This document shows, one piece after another, positions 1 to 9,822 of a stretch of 47,935 nt of DNA; position 1 is the stretch's first letter; the number at the start of each line of letters is the position of its first letter. Below the pieces are notes generated by a model that was not told the DNA's origin, searched no databases, and worked only from the letters and a program-made list of their open reading frames with translations. The stretch comes from JAKVJE01 sp047722305. Its GTDB lineage: Bacteria; Actinomycetota; Actinomycetes; Actinomycetales; Microbacteriaceae. A program made the position numbers and the translations under genes. Location: positions 1 through 47,935 of the forward strand of contig JBDNYM010000010.1 in NCBI GenBank assembly GCA_047722305.1, given 5' to 3'.

Positions 1-97
1 CCCCCCGCGCCCCCCCCCCGCGCGGCGGCCCGCGGCGCCCAGCCCCGCGCCCCGCGCCTGGGGGCCGCGGGGGCCCCGCAGTGGCCGGGACACGCGC

Positions 98-628
98 GTG
101 CGGGTCGTGGACGTGGGCACCGGGACGGGCGCGATCGCGCTCGCGGTCGCCGCGGCCGTCCCCGGTGCCGAGGTGATCGCCCTCGAACCAGACCCGGTCG
201 CGTTCACCTGGGCGCGCACGAATCTGCGCCGCTACCCGGCCCTCCGGGTGCGACTGATGCGCGCCATCGCGGCCGACCTGCCAGCGGCCGTCTCCGGGCG
301 CGTGGACGTGCTGGTCTCGAACCCGCCCTATGTGCCGGCGGCGGCCATCCCGGCCGACCCGGAGGCGCGCGAGTTCGACCCGGCGGCGGCGCTGTACGCA
401 GGGGCGGATGGACTCGACGTCATCCGCACGCTCGTCACCGCCGCGCGCACCGTGCTGGCCCCCGACGGCGTGCTGCTCTGCGAGCACGGCGAGGAGCAGG
501 GACGACGCGTGCGGGCGCTGTGCGCGGCGGCGGGGCTGGCACAGGCGGAGACGCGCACCGACTTGACCGGTCGGGACCGCTTCACCGTGGCGGCCCATGT
601 ACGCCCGCGTACAATGGCCGCGGTCTAA
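98..628 (+). CDS. prmC: Peptide chain release factor N5-glutamine methyltransferase, 5' part missing
   Basis: Methylates the glutamine of the GGQ motif in release factors RF1 and RF2 using S-adenosylmethionine. The visible 176 residues hold the SAM-binding glycine motif VDVGTGTGAIAL near the start, an acidic residue after strand 2 (ALEPD) and the family signature SNPPYVP near residue 80. The family is usually about 280-290 residues, so the N-terminal helical domain is lacking. The frame stays open upstream to the window edge, but that stretch is almost pure G/C and does not look like PrmC, so the true start cannot be seen. GTG 98 is only the first possible start in the trusted part. The prmC-sua5-wecA-atp order is standard in Actinobacteria and supports the call. 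Confidence 0.85.
   Translation: MRVVDVGTGTGAIALAVAAAVPGAEVIALEPDPVAFTWARTNLRRYPALRVRLMRAIAADLPAAVSGRVDVLVSNPPYVPAAAIPADPEAREFDPAAALYAGADGLDVIRTLVTAARTVLAPDGVLLCEHGEEQGRRVRALCAAAGLAQAETRTDLTGRDRFTVAAHVRPRTMAAV
610..615 (+). promoter_or_regulatory. -10-like hexamer TACAAT upstream of sua5
   Basis: TACAAT lies in the last codons of prmC, about 80 bases before the sua5 start. It resembles a sigma-A -10 element; no convincing -35 is seen. Inference only. Confidence 0.35.
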
Positions 629-697
629 CGGGATGTGAGCAGTGGACTGGCCGGTCCCAGATCCCCACAGTCCGGACAACGAGACGGAGGTGTCGCG

Positions 698-1363
698 ATG
701 AGCGAGCGGTTCGACTGCTCCGACCCCGCACAACGGGAGCAGGGGCTCACAGCGGCGGCGGCGGCTTTGCGCGCCGGCCTCCTGGTCGTGACCCCGACCG
801 ACACGGTGTACGGCGTCGCGGCCGACCCCGCACAGCCGGGCGCCGTGCAGGCGCTGCTCGCCGCCAAGCACCGCACCGCCGCGGCCCCGCCGCCGGTGCT
901 CATCGCCGGTCCTAGGCAGCTGGACGAGCTGGCCGCCACCGTGTCTCCCCGCCTGCGGCGGCTGGCCGCCGCCTTCTGGCCCGGCGGCCTGACCCTGGTG
1001 GTCCCCGCGGCTTCCGGCCTCGACTGGCAGCTGGGGGAGACCCATGGCACCATCGCCCTGCGAGTGCCCGACAACGAGGTCGCCCGCGACCTGCTGCGCC
1101 GCACCGGTCCGCTCGCCGTGTCGTCCGCGAACCTCCATGAGCAGCCCTCGGCCCTCGACATCGACGCCGCCCAGCGGATGCTCGCCGGCACGGTCGCGGT
1201 GTACCTCGACGGCGGCCCCACACCGGGGGCGCTGTCCTCGACCATCGTCGTCGACGATCCCGCCGTCCCCGGGGGCCTGCGCTTCCTGCGGCACGGGGCG
1301 ATCTCGGACGATCGCATCCGACAGGCCGCAGACGGTCCGGAGGCCACGTGCGCGGATACCTGA
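698..1363 (+). CDS. L-threonylcarbamoyladenylate synthase (Sua5/YrdC/YciO family)
   Basis: Makes threonylcarbamoyl-AMP from threonine, bicarbonate and ATP for the t6A37 modification of ANN-decoding tRNAs. The 221 residues show the YrdC-fold signatures: GLLVVTPTDTVYGVAADP near residue 30, the K-H-R stretch AAKHRTA, FWPGGLTLV, and IALRVPDN followed by GPLAVSSANLH. Only the YrdC domain is present, so it is the short TsaC-like form without the C-terminal Sua5 domain. ATG 698 was chosen over an in-frame GTG at 635 because ACGGAGG lies 7 bases before it. Its end overlaps wecA by 16 bases, suggesting coupling. Confidence 0.92.
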   Translation: MSERFDCSDPAQREQGLTAAAAALRAGLLVVTPTDTVYGVAADPAQPGAVQALLAAKHRTAAAPPPVLIAGPRQLDELAATVSPRLRRLAAAFWPGGLTLVVPAASGLDWQLGETHGTIALRVPDNEVARDLLRRTGPLAVSSANLHEQPSALDIDAAQRMLAGTVAVYLDGGPTPGALSSTIVVDDPAVPGGLRFLRHGAISDDRIRQAADGPEATCADT

Positions 1364-2517
1364 TCGTCATGGCGGTCGCGGCCGTCTGCACCCTGCTGCT
1401 CACGGTCCTGGTCTGGCGGTTCAGCCTGCGCTACCACCTCTACCCGGCCATCCGCGAACGCGATGTGCACACCCGGCCCACCCCGCGGCTGGGCGGCATC
1501 GCGATCTTCCTGGGCATCGCCATCGCGGTGGCGGTGTCGTCGCGCATCCACTGGTTCCGACTGGTGTTCGACCATCCGGGCCCATTCGTGGCCCTGGCGG
1601 TGGCGGCGCTGCTGATCGTCTCGATCGGGGTCATCGACGACCTCTGGGATCTGGAGTGGTACACGAAGCTGGCCGGCCAGGCCCTGGCGGCCGGCATCCT
1701 CGCCTGGCAGGGGTTCCAGATCGTGTCGCTGCCCATCGGGGGCGTGCTGATCGGATCCGGCGGCGGCTCGCTGGCGGTGACGGTGATCTTCATCGTGCTG
1801 ATCATGAACGCGGTGAACTTCATCGACGGGCTCGACGGCCTCGTCACCGGGGTGGTGCTCATCGCCTCGGCCGTGTTCTTCGTGTACACGTACGTGCTCG
1901 TGACGCGTACCTCGCCGACCGACTACTTCAACCTGGCGTCGCTGCTGACGGCGGCCATCGTGGGGGCGTGCATCGGCTTTCTGCCCATGAACTGGCACCC
2001 GGCGCGCATCTTCATGGGCGATTCGGGGGCGCTGCTGTTCGGGATGCTGATGGCGGTGAGCGCTGTGTCGGTGACCGGGCAGATCGATCCGAGCCTGATG
2101 CGCGACCAGTCGGTGTGGATTCCGCTGCTGCTGCCCATCCTGGTGCTGACCATCCCGCTGGTCGATTTCACGATGGCGGTGTTCCGACGGGTGCGGGCGG
2201 GCAAGAGCCCGTTCTCGGCCGACCGCAAGCACCTGCACCACCGTCTGCTCGACATGGGGCATAACGTGTTCTCGGCGATCGCCGTGTTCTACTCGTGGAC
2301 GCTGGTGATCTCGGTGTCGTGCTTCCTGCCGATCGTGCTGCCACTGGGCTGGGTGCTGCTGTGGTTCGTGGTCGGCTGCGCGGCGTGCATACTGCTCACC
2401 CTCTGGCCCCGGCTGCAGCGGCGCTGGACGTGGCTGCCGCAGCTGCCGGCCGAGCCGCGGATGATGCGGCACCGGCAGGCGCGCTCGCGGCTCAGGTCCT
2501 CGACCCGGAACCACTGA
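1348..2517 (+). CDS. wecA: Undecaprenyl/decaprenyl-phosphate GlcNAc-1-phosphate transferase (WecA/TagO/MraY family)
   Basis: Integral membrane enzyme that transfers a sugar-1-phosphate (typically GlcNAc-1-P) from a UDP-sugar to a polyprenyl phosphate, starting cell-wall glycopolymer or arabinogalactan linker synthesis. The 389 residues carry about ten hydrophobic segments and the family motifs: DVHTRPTPRLGG near residue 30, the Asp pair in VIDDLWDL, NAVNFIDGLDGL, FMGDSGALL, and the histidine motif HLHHRLLDMG near residue 300. The C-terminal tail is basic. GTG 1348 has CGGAGG four bases upstream and lies inside the end of the preceding gene. Its place just before the atp operon is the usual actinobacterial one. 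The exact sugar substrate cannot be told from sequence. Confidence 0.9.
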   Translation: MRGYLIVMAVAAVCTLLLTVLVWRFSLRYHLYPAIRERDVHTRPTPRLGGIAIFLGIAIAVAVSSRIHWFRLVFDHPGPFVALAVAALLIVSIGVIDDLWDLEWYTKLAGQALAAGILAWQGFQIVSLPIGGVLIGSGGGSLAVTVIFIVLIMNAVNFIDGLDGLVTGVVLIASAVFFVYTYVLVTRTSPTDYFNLASLLTAAIVGACIGFLPMNWHPARIFMGDSGALLFGMLMAVSAVSVTGQIDPSLMRDQSVWIPLLLPILVLTIPLVDFTMAVFRRVRAGKSPFSADRKHLHHRLLDMGHNVFSAIAVFYSWTLVISVSCFLPIVLPLGWVLLWFVVGCAACILLTLWPRLQRRWTWLPQLPAEPRMMRHRQARSRLRSSTRNH

Positions 2518-2528
2518 TCTGGAACCGC

Positions 2529-2543
2529 TAGAGTGCTGGCGTG
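2529..2543 (+). promoter_or_regulatory. Putative leaderless promoter of atpI
   Basis: TAGAGT (2529-2534) ends six bases before the GTG start at 2541. No Shine-Dalgarno sequence fits in the 23-base gap after wecA, so the transcript could begin at or next to the start codon. Confidence 0.45.
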
Positions 2544-2999
2544 AATCTCTCGCATGTGCTGCGTCGCACCCTGGTGTATTCCGCGATCCTGTCCGGTGCC
2601 ATCGCCGTGGTGGGCGGCATCGTCGGCGGCCTGGTGGCCGGTGGCCGCGGGATCCTGAGCGCGGTGATCGGCGCCGCGCTCGGGCTGGTCTTCTTCGGCA
2701 TCACCACCCTCAGCGTCCTGCTGGGGCGCAGACTGGGGTCGGTCGGCATGATTGGCGTGGTCGTGGGCGGCTGGATGCTGAAGGCGGTCGTGTTCATCGT
2801 CATCCTGGCCTCTCTGCGGGGGGCGGCGTTCGTGAATGGTCCGGTGCTGTTCTTCTGTCTGGTGGCGGTCTCGCTGGGCACGGTGCTCATCGACGCCATG
2901 GTGTTCATGCGTGCCCGGCTGCCGCTGATCGACGAGCCCCTGGAACCGTCCGACGAGCCGCGGGAGCCGTCCGGCGAGCCGCCGTCGGAGGCGAAGTAG
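2541..2999 (+). CDS. atpI: AtpI-like ATP synthase assembly membrane protein
   Basis: Small membrane protein of 152 residues at the head of the ATP synthase operon. Four hydrophobic segments are visible (about residues 12-35, 40-62, 68-92 and 100-122), followed by a Glu/Pro/Ser-rich tail (EPLEPSDEPREPSGEP). The size, four-helix layout and position directly before atpB match the poorly conserved AtpI family, which helps assemble the c-ring in other bacteria. Sequence identity alone would not prove it. The GTG start at 2541 has no ribosome binding site but has a -10-like hexamer at leaderless spacing. Confidence 0.75.
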   Translation: MNLSHVLRRTLVYSAILSGAIAVVGGIVGGLVAGGRGILSAVIGAALGLVFFGITTLSVLLGRRLGSVGMIGVVVGGWMLKAVVFIVILASLRGAAFVNGPVLFFCLVAVSLGTVLIDAMVFMRARLPLIDEPLEPSDEPREPSGEPPSEAK

Positions 3000-3027
3000 G
3001 CCGACCCCGTTCCGGGCCGGTCTCGTT

Positions 3028-3055
3028 TTTGCACTCGGCCTCTGGTTGTTATAGC
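3028..3055 (+). promoter_or_regulatory. Possible promoter in front of atpB
   Basis: TTTGCA (3028-3033) and TATAGC (3050-3055) are separated by 16 bases in the 150-base gap between atpI and atpB. It could give the atp structural genes their own promoter. A T-run (3026-3030) just after a GC-rich stretch could also mark partial termination after atpI. Inference. Confidence 0.4.
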
Positions 3056-3150
3056 GTTCACCCGTACGTGAGCTTCGCCCCCGATGGCGGAGCCGACATC
3101 GCGGTCCGTACGATGGTGACTGAATCCCTGTTGTGGTGGAGAGAAGAGCT

Positions 3151-3969
3151 GTGGTGATCGAGACGCTGGTATCTGGTGCGATCGCGGCGACCGCTCATTC
3201 GGCCACGTTCGTCCCGCCGACGATCGACGAGTTCTACCCGCCGGACGTTCTGTTCGCGGGCACTCCATTCGCCTTGAACCGCATCCTGCTGATCCGGCTG
3301 GTGTCGGTGGCGGCGCTGCTGGTCTTCGGCTGGCTGGGCGTGCGGCGGCTGAAAGTCGTACCGGGGCGTTGGCAGGGCGTGCTCGAGTTCGCCTACGACT
3401 TCGTGCGGTCGAGCATCGTGGAGGGCCCCCTGGGCAAGCGGCAGGGGCGCCGCTTCGAGCCGCTGCTCATGACGATCTTCTTCATGATCCTGTTCATGAA
3501 CGTCACCAGCGTCATCCCCGGCCTGCAGGTGCCCAGCACCGCGCTGATCGGCGTGCCGTTCCTGCTCGGCATCGTCTCGTGGGCAGCGTTCGTCTACGCG
3601 GGCATCAAAGACCAGGGCGGCTTGCACTTCTTCGTGCACGAGCTGTTCCCCAAGGGCGTGCCGTGGCCGCTGTACATCCTGATCGCCCCGGTCGAGTTCA
3701 TCTCGACGTTCATCTTCCGCCCGCTGACCCTGGCCCTCCGGCTCACCATGAACATGTTCGTGGGGCACCTGCTGCTGGCCCTGCTGTTCGGGGCCACCTC
3801 GTTCTTCCTGTTCGAGATGCCGGTGCTGTGGAAGGCGGCCGGGCTGGGGATGTTCCTGTTCGGCTTCATCTTCACGCTGTTCGAGCTGTTCATGGCCGGA
3901 CTGCAGACTTACATTTTCACATTGCTGACCGCCAACTACATTCAAATGTCGTTGGCACAGGAGCACTGA
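3151..3969 (+). CDS. atpB: ATP synthase Fo subunit a
   Basis: Membrane stator subunit that forms the two proton half-channels beside the c-ring. The 272 residues contain five to six hydrophobic helices. The essential arginine lies in the helix LALRLTMNMFVGHLL (Arg about 197), with the conserved ELFMAGLQTYIFTLL segment near the end. The N-terminus (PPTIDEFYPPDVLF) is typical of actinobacterial subunit a. GTG 3151 was chosen because GGAGAGAAG sits just upstream; in-frame GTGs at 3133, 3136 and 3154 are possible alternatives. Forty-seven bases separate it from atpE. Confidence 0.95.
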   Translation: MVIETLVSGAIAATAHSATFVPPTIDEFYPPDVLFAGTPFALNRILLIRLVSVAALLVFGWLGVRRLKVVPGRWQGVLEFAYDFVRSSIVEGPLGKRQGRRFEPLLMTIFFMILFMNVTSVIPGLQVPSTALIGVPFLLGIVSWAAFVYAGIKDQGGLHFFVHELFPKGVPWPLYILIAPVEFISTFIFRPLTLALRLTMNMFVGHLLLALLFGATSFFLFEMPVLWKAAGLGMFLFGFIFTLFELFMAGLQTYIFTLLTANYIQMSLAQEH

Positions 3970-4016
3970 CGCGGACCGGCATCGGGCTGGCCCGTTCTTG
4001 AGGAAAGGATCCATTC

Positions 4017-4253
4017 GTGGACGCATCGATTCTCGCCGCGACGGTGGGCAACATGGTCACGCTGAACTACGGCCTCGCCGCGATCGGCTCCGGTGCCGGC
4101 ATCGGCGTGGTGGTGGGCAAGACGATCGAGTCGATCGCTCGGCAGCCCGAGATGTCCGGCCGCCTGCAGGGTCTGATGTGGATCGGCATCGCCTTCTGCG
4201 AGCAGTTCGCCCTGATCGGCATCGCCATCCCGTTCATCTTCCCGGCGTCCTGA
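4017..4253 (+). CDS. atpE: ATP synthase Fo subunit c
   Basis: Forms the rotating proteolipid ring. The 78-residue hairpin has a glycine-rich first helix (GLAAIGSGAGIGVVVG), the polar loop ARQPE around residue 43 that contacts gamma and epsilon, and the second helix with the ion-binding carboxylate Glu62 in FCEQFALIG. The residue after the carboxylate is Gln rather than Ser or Thr, so the Na+-binding signature is missing and proton coupling is expected. GTG 4017 has AGGAAAGGA upstream. Nineteen bases separate it from atpF. Confidence 0.96.
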   Translation: MDASILAATVGNMVTLNYGLAAIGSGAGIGVVVGKTIESIARQPEMSGRLQGLMWIGIAFCEQFALIGIAIPFIFPAS

Positions 4254-4272
4254 TCGGCGGAGGCACACGTTC

Positions 4273-4848
4273 ATGCTGACACTCGCACCGGTCACGGTGG
4301 AGGCGGCGGAGCAGCACAACCCGCTGATCCCGTCCATCCCAGACCTCGTCTGGGGGACGATCGCCTTCGTCATCATCCTGGTCTTCGTGTGGAAGTACGC
4401 GCTGCCGCGCATCCACAGCATGCTGGATGAGCGCTCCGCGCAGATCGCCGGGGGCATCGAGAAGGCCGAGTCGGCGCAGGCGGAGGCCGCCCACGCCCTC
4501 GAGGAATACAACGCGCAGCTGTCGGATGCCCGCGGCGAGGCCAACCAGATCCGGCTGCAGGCGCGGCAGGATGCCGAGCGCATCGCCGCCGACGTGCAGG
4601 CCAAGGCGAAAGCCGAGGCCGAGCGCATCATCCAGCAGGCCACCGCGCAGACCGAGGCCGACCGGGCCGCGGCGTTCCGCGACCTCAAGGGTGAGATCGG
4701 GCTGCTCTCGCTCGACCTGGCCTCCCAGATCGTCGGGGTGTCGCTGGGCGACGACGAGCGCTCGAAGGCCGTCGTCGACCAATTCATCGCGAAGCTCGGG
4801 GAGTCGGATGCGGCCACCGCCGCGTCCGCCGAGGGAACGGCGCGATAG
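4273..4848 (+). CDS. atpF: ATP synthase Fo subunit b
   Basis: Peripheral stalk subunit. The 191 residues begin with a short periplasmic part, one membrane helix (about residues 25-44, LVWGTIAFVIILVFVWKYALP), then a long charged alpha-helical coiled coil rich in Ala, Glu, Gln and Arg (about 50-150), and a C-terminal segment that binds delta (LDLASQIVGVSLGDDERSKA). This is one conventional b subunit, not the fused b-delta of mycobacteria. ATG 4273 follows a GGAGG nine bases upstream, and only two bases separate its stop from atpH. Confidence 0.95.
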   Translation: MLTLAPVTVEAAEQHNPLIPSIPDLVWGTIAFVIILVFVWKYALPRIHSMLDERSAQIAGGIEKAESAQAEAAHALEEYNAQLSDARGEANQIRLQARQDAERIAADVQAKAKAEAERIIQQATAQTEADRAAAFRDLKGEIGLLSLDLASQIVGVSLGDDERSKAVVDQFIAKLGESDAATAASAEGTAR

Positions 4849-4850
4849 CC

Positions 4851-5660
4851 ATGGGCAGCGCGACCACGCAGACACTCGACCGGCTGCGGCAGAGGCTCAC
4901 CGGCGATCGCCGATTGGCGACGCAGGACGCCGCGCTCGGGGTGCTCGAGTGCGGCGCCGTGGTCGCCTCGGCGCGCAAGCTGCGCGCCACCCTGGCCGAT
5001 CCGGCCATCGCGGCCGAGCGGCGGGTGGACCTGGCCCGGCAGCTGTTCGGCTCGCAGGTCTCGGCCGAGGTGACCGAGTTCCTGGAGGCCGCCGTTGCCG
5101 AGGAGTGGTCGTCCCCGGTCGACCTGGGGCGGGGACTCCAGACCCTGGGCATGCTCGCCTTCGCCGATGCGGCGGCGGTCACCGGCACGCGCGACCGCCT
5201 GCTCGACGAGCTCTTCGCCGCCCGCGAGGTGTTCGCCACCAGTGGCGAGTTGCAGCTGGGGCTGATCGGGCGCCGCCCGGACGCCGCAGAGGCGGCCGCC
5301 CTGGTGCACACCCTGTTCGGCGGCCAGGTGCTGCCCGAGACCGAGCGGATCGTCGCGTACGCGGTGCGCGCCTCCCGCGGCTCCGGGGTGGCGCGGGTGC
5401 TCGGCCGCTTCGCCGAGACGGTGGCGAGCAGCGCCGGGCGTGCGGTCGCGCATGTGACCAGCGCCCGTCCGCTCACCGGGGCGCAGCGCGAGCAGCTGGT
5501 CGGCCGCCTCGAAGCCCGCCAGGGCGCCCCGGTGGCTCTGGATGTGCGGATCGACCCTGCTCTGGTGGGCGGCGTGCGCATCCAGCTCGGGGCGGAACTC
5601 ATCGACGCCACCGTGTCCAGCCGGCTGGAGGGGCTGCGCTATGCACTGGCTCGCACCTGA
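4851..5660 (+). CDS. atpH: ATP synthase F1 subunit delta
   Basis: Joins the peripheral stalk to the top of the F1 alpha3beta3 head. The 269 residues are long for bacteria in general but normal for Actinobacteria, which carry an extended N-terminal half. The recognisable OSCP/delta part is C-terminal, ending in VALDVRIDPALVGGVRIQLGAELIDATVSSRLEGLR. It starts two bases after atpF, so coupled translation is likely. The 90 bases after it contain a perfect stem-loop before atpA. Confidence 0.93.
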   Translation: MGSATTQTLDRLRQRLTGDRRLATQDAALGVLECGAVVASARKLRATLADPAIAAERRVDLARQLFGSQVSAEVTEFLEAAVAEEWSSPVDLGRGLQTLGMLAFADAAAVTGTRDRLLDELFAAREVFATSGELQLGLIGRRPDAAEAAALVHTLFGGQVLPETERIVAYAVRASRGSGVARVLGRFAETVASSAGRAVAHVTSARPLTGAQREQLVGRLEARQGAPVALDVRIDPALVGGVRIQLGAELIDATVSSRLEGLRYALART

Positions 5661-5694
5661 CCCGCGGATGCGCGGCTGCATCGTCCAACATCGT

Positions 5695-5711
5695 GGTGAC
5701 CACCGGTCACC
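5695..5711 (+). other. Stem-loop between atpH and atpA
   Basis: GGTGACC and GGTCACC form a perfect 7-bp stem with a 3-base loop, with no following T-run. It is more likely an mRNA processing or stability element between cistrons than a terminator. Confidence 0.5.
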
Positions 5712-5750
5712 GGAGACAGCATCGTCACCAAAGACAACAGAGGGAACGCA

Positions 5751-7385
5751 ATGGCAGAAGTGAACATCAGCCCGGACGCGATCCGGAGCGCGCTGCAGGA
5801 CTTCGCGGCCTCCTACCGGCCCGCCGAGTCCACCGCGGCGGAGGTCGGCTTCGTCACGAGCGCCGGCGACGGCATCGTGCAGGCCGACGGCCTGCCGAAC
5901 GTCATGGCCAACGAACTGGTCCGCTTCGAGAACGGGGTGCTGGGCCTGGCTCAGAACCTCGATGAGGACGAGGTCGGCATCGTCGTCCTCGGCGAGTTCG
6001 AGGGCATCTCGGAGGGACAGGAGGTCCACCGCACCGGCGAGGTCCTCTCGGTCCCGGTCGGCGACGGCTTCCTCGGCCGCGTGGTCGACCCGCTGGGCCG
6101 GCCCATCGACGGCCTGGGCGAGATCGCCTCCGAGGGGCGCCGCGCCCTGGAGCTGCAGGCCCCGAACGTGATGCAGCGCCAGTCGGTCAACGAGCCGCTG
6201 CAGAGCGGCATCAAGGCCATCGACGCGATGATCCCGATCGGGCGCGGCCAGCGACAGCTCATCATCGGCGATCGCCAGACCGGCAAGACGGCCATCGCCC
6301 TCGACACGATCATCAACCAGAGGTCGAACTGGGAGTCGGGCGATCCCGAACGGCAGGTGCGCTGCGTCTACGTCGCCATCGGTCAGAAGGGCTCCACCAT
6401 CGCCGCGGTCAAGGGCGCGCTCGAAGCCCACGGGGCCATGGAATACACGACCATCGTGGCCGCCCCCGCCTCAGACCCGGCCGGCTTCAAGTACATCTCC
6501 GCGTATACCGGGTCGGCCATCGGCCAGCACTGGATGTACAACGGCAAGCACGTGCTCATCGTCTTCGACGATCTGTCGAAACAGGCGGAGGCGTACCGCG
6601 CCATTTCGCTGCTGCTGCGCCGACCGCCGGGGCGAGAGGCATACCCGGGCGACGTCTTCTACCTCCACTCCCGCCTGCTGGAGCGCTGCGCCAAACTCTC
6701 CGCGGATATGGGCGGAGGCTCGATGACCGGTCTCCCGATCATCGAGACGAAGGCGAACGACGTGTCCGCGTTCATCCCCACCAACGTGATCTCGATCACC
6801 GACGGGCAGATCTTCCTGCAATCGGACCTGTTCAACGCCGACCAGCGGCCGGCCATCGACGTGGGCATCTCGGTGTCCCGCGTCGGCGGCGATGCACAGC
6901 TCAAGCACATCAAGAAGGTCTCCGGCACCCTCAAGCTGACCCTGGCCAGCTACCGCGACCTGGAGTCGTTCGCGATGTTCGCCTCCGACCTCGATGCGGC
7001 CAGCCGGCGGCAGCTCGAGCGCGGTGCTCGTCTCACCGAGCTGCTTAAGCAGCCGCAGTACCATCCATATCCGGTCGAGGACCAGGTCGTCTCCATCTGG
7101 GCCGGCACCAACGGCAAGCTGGACGACATCCCGGTCGAGGACGTTCTGCGGTTCGAGGCCGAGCTGCTCGACTACGTGCACCGCACTACCAAGGTGATCG
7201 ACGAGCTGCATGCCTCCGGCACGCTGGAGGACTCGACGCTGCACGAGATGGAGCAGGCCGTCGACGCCTTCAAGCAGCAGTTCGTCCCCACCACGTCGCA
7301 GACGGCGGCGCCGGTGGCCGACGAGCACACCCCGCTGCCCGAAGACGAGATCAATCAGGCGCAGGTCACCACCACCAGTCGCTGA
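5751..7385 (+). CDS. atpA: ATP synthase F1 subunit alpha
   Basis: Non-catalytic nucleotide-binding subunit of the F1 head. The 544 residues follow the usual order: beta-barrel domain (residues 1-95), nucleotide-binding domain with Walker A GDRQTGKT near residue 173, the VYVAIGQKGSTI stretch, HVLIVFDDLSKQAEAYR (Walker B) and the alpha/beta signature PAIDVGISVSRVGG, then the C-terminal helical bundle. ATG 5751 is preceded by AGAGGGA. The length is normal for Actinobacteria, with a variable acidic tail. Confidence 0.98.
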   Translation: MAEVNISPDAIRSALQDFAASYRPAESTAAEVGFVTSAGDGIVQADGLPNVMANELVRFENGVLGLAQNLDEDEVGIVVLGEFEGISEGQEVHRTGEVLSVPVGDGFLGRVVDPLGRPIDGLGEIASEGRRALELQAPNVMQRQSVNEPLQSGIKAIDAMIPIGRGQRQLIIGDRQTGKTAIALDTIINQRSNWESGDPERQVRCVYVAIGQKGSTIAAVKGALEAHGAMEYTTIVAAPASDPAGFKYISAYTGSAIGQHWMYNGKHVLIVFDDLSKQAEAYRAISLLLRRPPGREAYPGDVFYLHSRLLERCAKLSADMGGGSMTGLPIIETKANDVSAFIPTNVISITDGQIFLQSDLFNADQRPAIDVGISVSRVGGDAQLKHIKKVSGTLKLTLASYRDLESFAMFASDLDAASRRQLERGARLTELLKQPQYHPYPVEDQVVSIWAGTNGKLDDIPVEDVLRFEAELLDYVHRTTKVIDELHASGTLEDSTLHEMEQAVDAFKQQFVPTTSQTAAPVADEHTPLPEDEINQAQVTTTSR

Positions 7386-7424
7386 TCCGACCACCAGCAC
7401 GGTACCGATAGGAAGGAGGTCGCC

Positions 7425-8327
7425 ATGGGCGCACAGTTGCGCGTATACCGGCAGAAGATCCACTCTGCCGAGTCCACCAAGAAGATCACCCGCGCCATGG
7501 AGCTGATCTCGGCTTCGCGCATCCAGAAGGCACGGGAGGCCGCTGAGGCCGCCCGCCCGTACGCGGAGGCGCTCAACCGGGCCGTCGCGGCGGTCGCCTC
7601 GCGGTCGGCGTCCATCCACCACCCGCTGATCGACTCCGAGTCCCGACAGGCCACCCGCTCCGCGGTGGTCGTCATCTCGTCCGACCGCGGCATGGCCGGG
7701 GCGTTCGCGGCCAACGTGGCCAAGACGGCCGACCGACTCTCCAGCCTGCTGCGCTCGCAGGGCAAGCAGGTCGATTACTACCTGGTGGGGCGCAAGATCG
7801 CCGGGCTCTACAGCTTCCGGCACATTCCGGCGGTGCGCGCCTGGACCGGCTGGGCGGATCACCCCGACTCGGCTCACGCCCATGAGATCGGCCAGGTGCT
7901 GGAGGAGGCGTTCCTCAAGGGGGGCGCCAATGGCGGGGTCGACGAGATCCACGTGGTCTACACGAAGTTCGTGTCGATGATCGCCCAGGTCCCCACGGTG
8001 CTGCGGCTGTTCCCCCTCGAAGTGGTCGAGGACGATGCCAAGGCCCGCCACGATCTGCCGCTCTACGAGTTCGAACCGGACGAGGCGACGGTGCTCAACG
8101 CCCTGCTGCCGCGCTACATCGACTCCGAGCTGCACTCGGTGCTGCTCGACTCGGCGGCGGCCAAGCACGCCGCCACCCAGACCGCCATGCACTCGGCCAG
8201 CGATAACGCCGACCAGCAGGTGTACAACTACACGAGACTGATGAACACCGCCCGCCAGGCGGAGATCACCCAGCAGATTTCCGAGATCGTGGGCGGCGCG
8301 GATGCGCTGTCCAAGCAAACCGATTGA
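7425..8327 (+). CDS. atpG: ATP synthase F1 subunit gamma
   Basis: Central rotor shaft. The 300 residues open with the conserved N-terminal helix (MGAQLRVYRQKIHSAESTKKITRAMELISASRIQKA) summarised here by its start GAQLRVYRQKI, and close with the C-terminal helix containing YNYTRLMNTARQAEITQQI. The middle Rossmann-like part holds SDRGMAGAF. ATG 7425 has a strong AAGGAGG nine bases upstream. Thirty-one bases separate its stop from the atpD start. Confidence 0.97.
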   Translation: MGAQLRVYRQKIHSAESTKKITRAMELISASRIQKAREAAEAARPYAEALNRAVAAVASRSASIHHPLIDSESRQATRSAVVVISSDRGMAGAFAANVAKTADRLSSLLRSQGKQVDYYLVGRKIAGLYSFRHIPAVRAWTGWADHPDSAHAHEIGQVLEEAFLKGGANGGVDEIHVVYTKFVSMIAQVPTVLRLFPLEVVEDDAKARHDLPLYEFEPDEATVLNALLPRYIDSELHSVLLDSAAAKHAATQTAMHSASDNADQQVYNYTRLMNTARQAEITQQISEIVGGADALSKQTD

Positions 8328-8358
8328 TCTCGTCCACGACGAGGAGAAGAGAGACACA

Positions 8359-9821
<1,463 letters not shown>

Positions 9822-9822
<1 letters not shown>

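Noticed and set aside
625..2514. Long minus-strand open frame opposite sua5 and wecA
   Set aside because: It is antisense to two well-recognised genes and is rich in His, Arg, Gln and Asp with no known motif, as expected for a GC-rich shadow frame.
4017..4253. Sodium-coupled c-ring
   Set aside because: The residue after the carboxylate Glu62 is Gln, not Ser or Thr, and the helix-1 Gln of the sodium site is missing.
3942..6431. 829-codon minus-strand open frame across the atp operon
   Set aside because: It lies opposite atpE, atpF, atpH and atpA and has no domain features; codon bias of the real genes explains it.
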